Of a DNA stretch of 64,000 nucleotides, positions 9,801-15,939 are shown in pieces. The first letter of the stretch is position 1, and each line of letters opens with the position of its first letter. Below the pieces are notes generated by a model that searched no databases, had not been told where the DNA came from, and was given only the letters and a program-made list of their open reading frames with translations. The DNA lies in the NCBI GenBank assembly GCA_965208965.1, contig OZ242384.1, forward strand, positions 930,001 to 994,000, given 5' to 3'. The translations under genes were made by a program, and so were the position numbers. The stretch is from Bin5 sp965208965. Lineage in GTDB: Bacteria; Chloroflexota; Anaerolineae; Caldilineales; Caldilineaceae.

Positions 9801-10258
9801 GTTGCGATAGAGTCTTCGTCACCATCGCGGGCTAGCTCAATATGGAAAACTTCGGGTCCCTGCTCTGTTGCCAAAACGCCATCTACGTCCACGCGAGTCG
9901 ACACGGCGTGCGTCACTAGAAATCCTGTACCGAACCGCCCTGTCGTCTCTTCACTGTCGAATTCTTTGCTGGAGCCGCCAGACAGCAAGGCCGCTAGCTC
10001 CTGTGCAACAAAAGGTTTTCCAGTATGGGATACAACCAATCGATCTTCGGAGAGTACGAAGGTGATCTCTACTCGGTCGTCACTTTCCCTTGGCCCGGCA
10101 TCGTGAGCATTTTGGATCAACTCGAATGGCCAACGCATACTTGAACGAGGCGGACTCTGTTGCGCCGCACGCACTCTTTGGAAAATACGTCGGGCGTCAT
10201 TCTGGGTAGTTTGCAGAATTCGAGCTTTGTCGAATTCCTCACGAGCTAATTTGCTCAT
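6848..10258 (-). CDS. GHKL (sacsin/Hsp90-like) ATPase with C-terminal DUF3883 nuclease-like domain
   Basis: A 1136-residue protein. Residues 40-140 carry a GHKL ATP-binding fold: ELIQNAHDAG (N-box) and TTGRFGTGF (G-box) match sacsin-type and Hsp90-type ATPases. The middle is long, Leu-rich and without recognised motifs. Near residue 960 an Arg/Glu-rich helix leads into a DUF3883 (NOV C-terminal) domain with LVSEKLKKVGFHV, GSDFEI and LVEVKAT, the D...ExK pattern of PD-(D/E)xK nucleases. Related proteins occur in defence islands; a role in DNA restriction or sensing is inferred. The gene is visibly less GC-rich than the flanking cof genes, which suggests transfer. It is a single gene between two long gaps, with no obvious partner on the same transcript. 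Confidence 0.85.
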   Translation of the reverse strand: MSKLAREEFDKARILQTTQNDARRIFQRVRAAQQSPPRSSMRWPFELIQNAHDAGPRESDDRVEITFVLSEDRLVVSHTGKPFVAQELAALLSGGSSKEFDSEETTGRFGTGFLVTHAVSTRVDVDGVLATEQGPEVFHIELARDGDEDSIATNIEQANESLEDAEPALKAWIANNPTASFVYHNPNVDVVGRGLDRLEETLPYLYATCRQLGRVNIMRFGEEKQYKPERSARSDEGNFVIRRTQVTISTAKTSNCVTAVRIGEKNGQSALLTVLEHRGTDELQVQIPSDGFARVFVKFPIAGTDLLPFNVILDGDFATFQERDGIAMDDADKLSISTALSAIPTLVQHAIESGWRDAHMLASLAAPIWPLSGEAESGEAQWWESVIMQAAERTASKPLVPTGIGLLPALSAQGERFVTFPVPAIESDATESIDYDTFHEILGYVTELNLPRKEVAETWGEIARQWQQAGVAVNRLGLSELTDWLKTRGDSVSDLPIDGDSFSWLAKLFLLADDMQDQNVRGMVNGLLPNQQGVLKNTEADNLYRDGEISPEVKDIASALGEDLRSQLLHGAMAQALQAPGYEKANQLVINLLDEVDGGDYTESKAIDLVLDRFAEALPDNSQFDGNSRLPTLAASARMIVHLKESEDVQRLRRCPLLTAAGRIAHLSGSQQILAPELFWPETARPYAGLYADNRLLSDYYCVDDELGKALNALIIAGLVIPAPLFEGRRAELSDVNLLREMSQGEQDTVGATVRDATFAQIAFLATDLVQRCGENSELAKLLLDFVLNVAVRQDQSWRQKDSFSGNRSGERVSLTLNKAIWPFELKVRSWIPVQAPDSDTDTIVPMPANESNLREILNLSWLKDNRDAVDLLHHVFGFRQLTLLLDSVGTEIEDDLVELLRFPEVVKAAANNPDAVKFASELKETDIDLGSVRDFVQDVAEDEKLLEDLANRREQRRRGRKNQDLGVTIESLVSEKLKKVGFHVRRTGVGSDFEIAAELGHLADLCITRERQSWLVEVKATQDQSVRMTDTQAKTAVKEGNRFLLCVVPLDSDYCSTDSSDILANMRFVDGLGERLAGLCNDLGVFEELRDDITADTDTGLQLVLTSGPTRIRVASSVWEDGGFPLDELAEKLLS

Positions 10259-10890
10259 ATCTCATTGTTCTTAGTACTACAACCGCAATTTATGAATCTG
10301 TAGTTCTTTGGGCGAAAATGAGGGCGAGAAAGCACATCTTTAGCCACCATGGAATTGCATTAACGACCCAAATACAGCCACTTCTGCGCTTCTATTGACG
10401 CTTTCGCTCTTCGGCTAATAAAAGTACGGTTGTAGTATTAGGTTTTGTCGCTTTACTTCATACTAAGAGCACACCACTGATATGTATGTTTTCTGTCATT
10501 TTCTGTCGTTCCTGTGTCAGTTTCGCGCCAATATTCCTGTCCTGCCAATTCGCCCTCAGTTTCGGCGCAAACCCGGCGTCTGACCCTCGCCCGCCACACT
10601 CGTCTGGGCATCTTCACACCTTCATTCCCGCCCCGACATCGCTTGCATACAACCCCCAAGCGCAAAAAGCCTCCCTGAATCGGTACTAAGTACCGGCAGG
10701 TGGCTTGTGGGGGGACCCCTGCGAATAATCTGGCTTGCAAGTTTTACATCCCTCTATCAGCATCCGCGGGCCAATGGGGCTCTAGGATGGTTCAGGTCAG
10801 TTCCTCCCGTTGATCGCCCGCAGAAAATTTCAAACGCTTATCTATAGTTGGCCCCAATCGCTAGACCACGAAATGGGTAAAATACAGTCC
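10259..10890. other. 630-bp intergenic stretch between two defence-type genes
   Basis: No gene is supported. The right part around 10680-10720 is mildly GC-rich, with short self-complementary runs near GTACTAAGTACCGG. The first 190 bases are AT-rich and probably hold the promoter of the leftward ATPase gene, but no clear -35/-10 pair stands out. Confidence 0.55.
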
Positions 10891-13173
10891 CTATGCCCAG
10901 CGTTGTTTCACATACCCGACGAGATCAGGTCCTTCGAGGATCCGGGTGGAGTTGTTCACTCGGGCGAAGAAAACGTTTTCACTGTTGGAGACTTTGGCGT
11001 AGATCGGTTCGGGTGATGGAGCGACATGCACAATGGCGACCCGAATGTCGTTGACATCCTCCAACTGAATCTTTGCCCGTGTCGAAGCGAGTGACCCTAG
11101 AGAACGCCCAATTGCCGTGGTGAGTGAGCCTATGTATCGGTCTTCGTCCATGTTCTTCTTATCGAGATCTGGTTGGATCCCAAGGGGTTCGCCGTCATCC
11201 GCGATACCTATTGCGAGTGTGCCGCCAGAGGAGTTCAGGAAGCCCGCGATGGTCTTCAGAACCGATTCCGTGACAACTTTCTCAGGTATGTCTGGCCTGT
11301 AACTGAAGTAAGCAGACGATTTGAATTCAACCCACTCAGTTTCCATCTGGGTCAAGAGATCTTCGACGGACCACCCGGGGAAGCTAGTTGAAAGTGGCAG
11401 TGCCTCCTCCTCGGTAAGCTCACCCCCGCGAAGCTTGTCGAAGGCCGCTCGAACGACCTTGGCAATGAGTAGCCGCCGCTGTTGAAGGAAGTCCCGATAG
11501 TCCATCTGCTCCCAACCATCGGGCAAAGCGTGCCAAAACCGGGCTTGTTTCTGCTGCTGCTGTGTAAGTTCGCCGAAGAGAGGAGGGAAATAGTCGCTGG
11601 GTGGAGAATCACCGATCGTTACGTTGTCAGGCCATTCGACGAAGGCATAGTTAGCGATCTGATTCCGAAGTGCAGTGCGGTCGATACCTATGCGCGTCAG
11701 GTACGCCTTTGGGAAAAGATGGTGGCGCTCGACAGCGGATCTAGGAGCGTGGGTTGATGGATCAAGCAACTCACCCAAGTGCAGCGGCGAGAACAGGGGC
11801 CGGGCATTGAGGAGTACGAGGCTTGCGGAGTACGCGAACACAGTCGGCCCGTAGGCCGATGACGTTTCAAGAGAACTAGGGAGTTGGATAGTCCAAAAGT
11901 CGTCCGTAAGAACCGTATCGATGATTCCGTTCAGTGTTGCTATGAAATCCTCACCTGACTTCGCTTCCGCAAGACGGCGGAGATCCTGTTCGACCCTGCT
12001 CTCAAAGTTGCCCGTGTATCGACCGGTGAGGGAGGTCATGAAGAACCATTGAGCGATCGCTTCACGTAGGGTCTTGCGGTCGAGACCATAGTCCCGATGT
12101 CCAATCAGGTATATCAGGTAAGAGAACATTAAGTTATTCTCCGAACTGATCATCGCTCGGCTTCGGTAGCCGGCCCTGCGGACGGCCTTGAGAAACTCGT
12201 GCCAATTGGTCAGCGACAGGGTTTCCGCCTGAGCCTTCTGTAGCGCAGCGAACTGCTTTTCACGAATTGCAGCCGAGACCTCGCCGGTCTCCAGGTCTTT
12301 ACCGCGGAGCACCTGATAAACATATCTTAGGCGGCCGCGGCGAAGGGCGAGGCCCGCGATGACGCGCAGCATCTGGTCCGCCGACGGGTCGATGAATGGG
12401 TTAGCCGGGGATGGGGTCGACTGTGGGATCCTGGCGTTTCGAGCGAACGCCTCCAACTGCGTGCGCCCCTCTTCCCACCAAACGGACATTAGAGTAAGGA
12501 TGAAGTCGGCCTGATTGAGTTGAACTCCTTCGCTATTGATGCGCACGAATACATCCGCGACCTGTTCCTCGTCTACGTCTGATCCCAGTTCCATGACTTT
12601 GAATGGGTAGTTGCGGAGGTTGTATAGCCGACCGATCGCATCCTCAAGGCCGTCTCGCTGATACTCCGTCAACACCCCCTTGCTTGCCTCCAAGCGATTG
12701 AGGAACTCTCGTACCTTTCTGCTCTGGCTATCGCCGTCCCAGAGAATCGAGATGTCGTGGATGAATTCCGGATTTTTTGCCACGGCGGCATCGGCCACTT
12801 CAAAGCTGCCGTCCCGTGGACGAAACGCTATTCGAATCCGTGAGGAAGTGTAGTCGTCACGGAGCACCTCCTTTCCCGTAAGTACGGTGTAGAGGCTCGT
12901 CAGGCGCTGCTGGCCGTCCACGATCATTAGACGCGGGGCAGATTCATGGGTATGTATGCCGATTCGACGAGCATTTAATTCGGCGCCTGTTGCCCAGAAC
13001 AGCAGATGGCCCACTGGGAAACCACGGTACATCGAGTCGAAAAGCTCTCGGACTTTGGCCGGTTTCCAGACGAAGGGCCGCTGGATGTCCGGTAGAGCGA
13101 TCTCGCCTCTGTCGATTTCGTCTAGCAACGTAGATAGGTGATAAGAGCTGTCCTTAAAGACTGTGATGGACAT
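10891..13173 (-). CDS. DUF262-HNH (GmrSD-like) protein fused to AlbA_2/Schlafen-type domain
   Basis: From ATG 13173 the product is 760 residues. The ATG at 13233 would add a 20-residue tail without family similarity. The N-terminus is a DUF262 (GmrS/ParB-like nucleotidase) domain with LPDIQRPFVWK and IVDGQQRL at residues 84-91. A DUF1524-type HNH region follows in the middle, with VERHHLFPKAYL and a later Asn/Glu-rich ANYAFVEWPDN. The last 150 residues are an AlbA_2 (Schlafen-like) domain: EWVEFKSSA, SGGTLAIGIADDGE and VFFARVNNSTR. DUF262-HNH proteins such as GmrSD and SspE restrict modified phage DNA. The added AlbA_2 domain could supply nucleic-acid or nucleotide sensing; that part is inference. 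It sits alone between gaps and next to an IS66 remnant. Confidence 0.88.
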   Translation of the reverse strand: MSITVFKDSSYHLSTLLDEIDRGEIALPDIQRPFVWKPAKVRELFDSMYRGFPVGHLLFWATGAELNARRIGIHTHESAPRLMIVDGQQRLTSLYTVLTGKEVLRDDYTSSRIRIAFRPRDGSFEVADAAVAKNPEFIHDISILWDGDSQSRKVREFLNRLEASKGVLTEYQRDGLEDAIGRLYNLRNYPFKVMELGSDVDEEQVADVFVRINSEGVQLNQADFILTLMSVWWEEGRTQLEAFARNARIPQSTPSPANPFIDPSADQMLRVIAGLALRRGRLRYVYQVLRGKDLETGEVSAAIREKQFAALQKAQAETLSLTNWHEFLKAVRRAGYRSRAMISSENNLMFSYLIYLIGHRDYGLDRKTLREAIAQWFFMTSLTGRYTGNFESRVEQDLRRLAEAKSGEDFIATLNGIIDTVLTDDFWTIQLPSSLETSSAYGPTVFAYSASLVLLNARPLFSPLHLGELLDPSTHAPRSAVERHHLFPKAYLTRIGIDRTALRNQIANYAFVEWPDNVTIGDSPPSDYFPPLFGELTQQQQKQARFWHALPDGWEQMDYRDFLQQRRLLIAKVVRAAFDKLRGGELTEEEALPLSTSFPGWSVEDLLTQMETEWVEFKSSAYFSYRPDIPEKVVTESVLKTIAGFLNSSGGTLAIGIADDGEPLGIQPDLDKKNMDEDRYIGSLTTAIGRSLGSLASTRAKIQLEDVNDIRVAIVHVAPSPEPIYAKVSNSENVFFARVNNSTRILEGPDLVGYVKQRWA

Positions 13174-13366
13174 AAGCTTTCGGACGATGGTGCCCAGTTT
13201 TGTCAACCCCGGGCTCGGCGATTTATCGCACAAGTATACAGGCTGCCGCGATTGATCACCAACTCCCTTCCCACCAGTGCAGTTCGCCTCGCCCCCTTGC
13301 CCAATCGAAATTCTGAATCTTCAGTAGGTCTAACTACCAAGCCTAACGGGTTGCAGGGATGAAGGG
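13174..13366. other. Gap between DUF262 gene start and IS66 remnant
   Basis: About 190 bases with no gene; they probably contain the promoter of the leftward DUF262 gene, but no clear promoter motif was recognised. Confidence 0.4.
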
Positions 13367-13650
13367 TTAGCCAAGGAGAGCATTGCAGATTATATCGATG
13401 GGGTTAAGTCCATCTTTGCCAGCGGTAGGGTTGTAGGGGCGCATATCACAGAGGGTATGGACACTATCCAAATTTCGGAAGCAGCCGGAGACATTTTGTT
13501 GGACTTTTGTCATTCTCACGTCGCGTTCGACGAGGTTGTTGTCAGAGGGGATGCGGAAGTCATGTAAGAAGGCTTAAGACGCCGGAGTTATGTTTGTGTA
13601 AGCGGTCGAGCAGGCCTTTGGACAGAGCCTGTTTGGGTCGATGGATGACC
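13367..13650 (-). pseudogene. IS66-family transposase C-terminal remnant
   Basis: On the minus strand the sequence translates to KGLLDRLHKHNSGVLS, then after a +1 shift near 13575 to FLHDFRIPSDNNLVERDVRM, SGCFRNLDSVHTLCDMRPYN and a final NALLG before TAA at 13369-13367. This matches the conserved C-terminus of IS66 (TnpC) transposases around the DNN-ERD-RM and SGCFR motifs. Everything upstream is missing, and the remnant runs almost into the stop of cofC copy C at 13659. It cannot make an active enzyme. Confidence 0.85.
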
Positions 13651-13658
13651 ACCACTGC

Positions 13659-14309
13659 CTACGAACCGCGGCTGTTTAGGACGAGCCGGTAGTCTTCGGG
13701 CAGATCGATGTCGAAGAGGAGGGAGTCGGACTGGACTACGTGGACGGGGATACCGGCTGCGGCGGCGAGGCGCTGGTGGCGGAGGAAGCTGTCGGGGCCG
13801 AAGGCGAAGGGGATGGCCTGGGGTGGCTGGAGCATGAGGGCATTGGTGCCGCCGTCGCGGCTGGGGGCGATGGTGATCTGGGGTTCGGGGCCGCGGGAGG
13901 CGGCCATTGCGCGGACGTCCTCGGCTGTGAGGTTGGGCATGTCGGTGGGGAGGACCAGGAGTTTGGTTGCGCCGTGGGTCGCGGCGTGGCGGGCGGCCTG
14001 GGTCAGGGCTGCGTTGAGTTGTGGTTCGGACTCGGTGTCATTGGGGTTGCAGGTGGGCGACGGGGCTGTGCAGGGCTGACTTTCTTCGGCCAGGGCGCGG
14101 CTGCCGGCGCGTTCGGCCGCGGCCAAGGCGCGGCTGTCGCGGCTGACGACGAGGATTTCGGCGTCTAGATGGGCCTGGTTGATGGCTGCCAGGGTGCGGG
14201 TAAGGAGCTCGCGGTTGAGGGCGCACCGCTGCTGGGCGGAGAGATGGCCGGCGAGACGGCTTTTGCCTTCGTTGAAGGGCTTGACGGGGACAATCGTCCA
14301 CAGGCTCAT
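13659..14309 (-). CDS. cofC: CofC copy C, 2-phospho-L-lactate guanylyltransferase
   Basis: A 216-residue intact CofC/FbiD family protein, near the usual length of 200-230. It has MSLWTIVPVKPFNEGKSRLA at the start, VVSRDSRAL near residue 55, VLPTDMPNL near 120 and SRDGGTNALMLQPPQ near 150. A Cys/Pro-rich insert (residues 76-95) is shared only with the dead copy A. It would make the guanylylated phospholactate or phosphoenolpyruvate that CofD (18900-19859) couples to Fo. Copies A and C look like recent duplicates by eye, while copy B is more distant. This copy is probably the functional one because it is complete and closest to cofD, though copy B could also work. Confidence 0.9.
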   Translation of the reverse strand: MSLWTIVPVKPFNEGKSRLAGHLSAQQRCALNRELLTRTLAAINQAHLDAEILVVSRDSRALAAAERAGSRALAEESQPCTAPSPTCNPNDTESEPQLNAALTQAARHAATHGATKLLVLPTDMPNLTAEDVRAMAASRGPEPQITIAPSRDGGTNALMLQPPQAIPFAFGPDSFLRHQRLAAAAGIPVHVVQSDSLLFDIDLPEDYRLVLNSRGS

Positions 14310-14631
14310 GGGAGGACCTTAGTGAGTTAGGCCAAACAATGGCATTTCTTGATCGTGGCTACACTGACGTCCTTCTCACACTTGGCAAGAGAGCCAGTCC
14401 CATTATCTGGACCAGGGGCCCACGCCCTTGGAAACTTCACAGTACAGGATTTGCCTATCGATTTTGTCATCCAGTTTCTTGACCGTCGAACTGCTCCTCC
14501 ACTGGCTTGACAGTTCACTCCATTATACATCTTAGCTTGTGGTGCAGTTTTTGGGGCCAAGCTCAGTCTATCGAGCCGAAAACAGATAACCATTCCAGGG
14601 GGACCTTTTCAACATCAACTTCGGTGAGAGG
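14310..14631. other. 320-bp gap upstream of cofC copy C
   Basis: No gene is supported. A leftward open frame of 88 codons at 14327-14593 has no recognisable motif or ribosome site and is not called. The DUF1828 gene ends just to the right. Confidence 0.5.
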
Positions 14632-15411
14632 TCATGCAGCTATAAGCAGGCGCTCCAACTCATCCGGATGAGACCACAGGGCGATCTCGGATAATCCTCC
14701 CACAAGATCGAAGTCCGCTGGCAGCCAAACGTCTTCCGTGTCGTCAAACAGTGAGACGAAGACTAGATCAGGTTGATTACCTTTTAAGTGATTAAGGTCG
14801 ACGCACCCTGCCACAACGTGCTCTGTCATTCTTCGGACAGCACCACGGGCCCCGGTGGCCAAGAGAAAGACAAAACAGGTCCGATTATCTGTGTGTGTCT
14901 CAAAATCTATCGTCCAGTTTTGGGTCGAGCGGCCCTGCTTCGACACTCTCGGCTCAAAAACAATCTCTCTTTCGCGAAGCCATTCGTCTACCTCATCGGC
15001 CGTACTCTGAATCGCTTGATTGCGGAACGTGAACCAGAGATCGGATACGCGTACCGCCGCCTGGGCGACACGTAGCACTGATTCTCCCAACGCGCCGCTG
15101 GCAACGCCGCGGAGCATCAGCCGGTCACGGTCTAACTCTATACGGAGGGTCTGGCATACGTCTTGAATCAGTGCGTTTTGTTTGGGGGATCGTCGCTGGG
15201 TCACCGATTGCAGCCCGAGCCAGCCCAAGGCGTCGCCGAAATCAGTGACGATGTAGCCGTTGTTCCCCTCCAGAACGAACACGTCCACAACGCCGCCGTC
15301 CGGGTACAGCATCGGGGTGCGGACCCGTACTCCTTCTTGGGGAGCCGGCGAGCAAACGAAGAGGGGAGGTACAGCCTGTTGCAAAGCGGTGCATAGGGTT
15401 GCGTCGTTCAT
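14632..15411 (-). CDS. DUF1828/DUF1829 domain protein
   Basis: A 259-residue soluble protein. The first 110 residues fit DUF1828 (start through GGVVDVFVLEGNNGYIVTDFGDAL, a conserved V-TDFG element); the remainder fits DUF1829, with an acidic FETHTDNRTCFVFLLAT core. The family is uncharacterised and often lies near mobile or defence genes. The ATG overlaps the stop of the upstream gene in the ATGA arrangement (15408-15411), so the two are translationally coupled and likely act together. Its position between an adenine methylase and cofC suggests it came with the same insertion. Confidence 0.8.
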   Translation of the reverse strand: MNDATLCTALQQAVPPLFVCSPAPQEGVRVRTPMLYPDGGVVDVFVLEGNNGYIVTDFGDALGWLGLQSVTQRRSPKQNALIQDVCQTLRIELDRDRLMLRGVASGALGESVLRVAQAAVRVSDLWFTFRNQAIQSTADEVDEWLREREIVFEPRVSKQGRSTQNWTIDFETHTDNRTCFVFLLATGARGAVRRMTEHVVAGCVDLNHLKGNQPDLVFVSLFDDTEDVWLPADFDLVGGLSEIALWSHPDELERLLIAA

Positions 15412-15860
15412 AGCATCATCGCTCCTTGAACACTTGGTGTGTGCATTACTCCCCGGTGTTCGAGATTTGCTTCAGCGCAGAACTGCTCCCACACGTCTAC
15501 CGGACAACTCCAAGGGTAGGTTATGTCTTCCGGCGCGTAGGCCCTCTTATCCTTGTGAACTGGAACCCAGCGATGCTTGTGCGTCTCACCTACAGCGCCA
15601 CCGTCGGGGTTGATGTGCTCCGCGCCCAGGTCCAAGCTATAGATCCGGCCCACCCCACGGTAAATGATGGTGTAGGACAGCTTGCCGGAGTAGGGATTGT
15701 ACCAGCCCTTGAGAAATAAGGGGTATCCTTCATCAGAGTCGATGTCTATGCGGAAACTCTTTGCTGATGGGTTTTGCTCTGATACCCAAACTATGTCTTT
15801 TTCGATTCGTTTGGTTTCATCTGCGATAATGGCCTTGAATTCCTGCTGGCTAAGAGTCAT
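15408..15860 (-). CDS. Small soluble protein, DUF6978-like, partner of the DUF1828 gene
   Basis: A 150-residue protein starting with a helix rich in Glu and Lys, followed by a beta-rich part with RIDIDSDEGYPLFLKGWYNP and GETHKHRWVP. The resemblance to the DUF6978 family is from memory and should be taken as tentative. There are no membrane segments or signal peptide. It shares an ATGA overlap with the following DUF1828 gene and lies 79 nt after the end of the methylase, so the three may form one leftward transcript. A paired role, possibly toxin-antitoxin or an accessory to the methylase, is only inference. Confidence 0.65.
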   Translation of the reverse strand: MTLSQQEFKAIIADETKRIEKDIVWVSEQNPSAKSFRIDIDSDEGYPLFLKGWYNPYSGKLSYTIIYRGVGRIYSLDLGAEHINPDGGAVGETHKHRWVPVHKDKRAYAPEDITYPWSCPVDVWEQFCAEANLEHRGVMHTPSVQGAMML

Positions 15861-15939
15861 ATTCCCGCAATATCCTCACAATGTAACGAGCGCCCTACCT
15901 TGCTGACGACGCCCCAACCCTGCCCAATTCTAAGATCGA

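Noticed and set aside
10453..10740. 95-codon leftward open frame in the gap between defence genes
   Set aside because: No ribosome site, no motif, Arg/Cys/Gly-rich composition typical of a chance frame.
14327..14593. 88-codon leftward open frame before cofC copy C
   Set aside because: No recognised family, no ribosome site; it could be a degraded element but nothing supports it.
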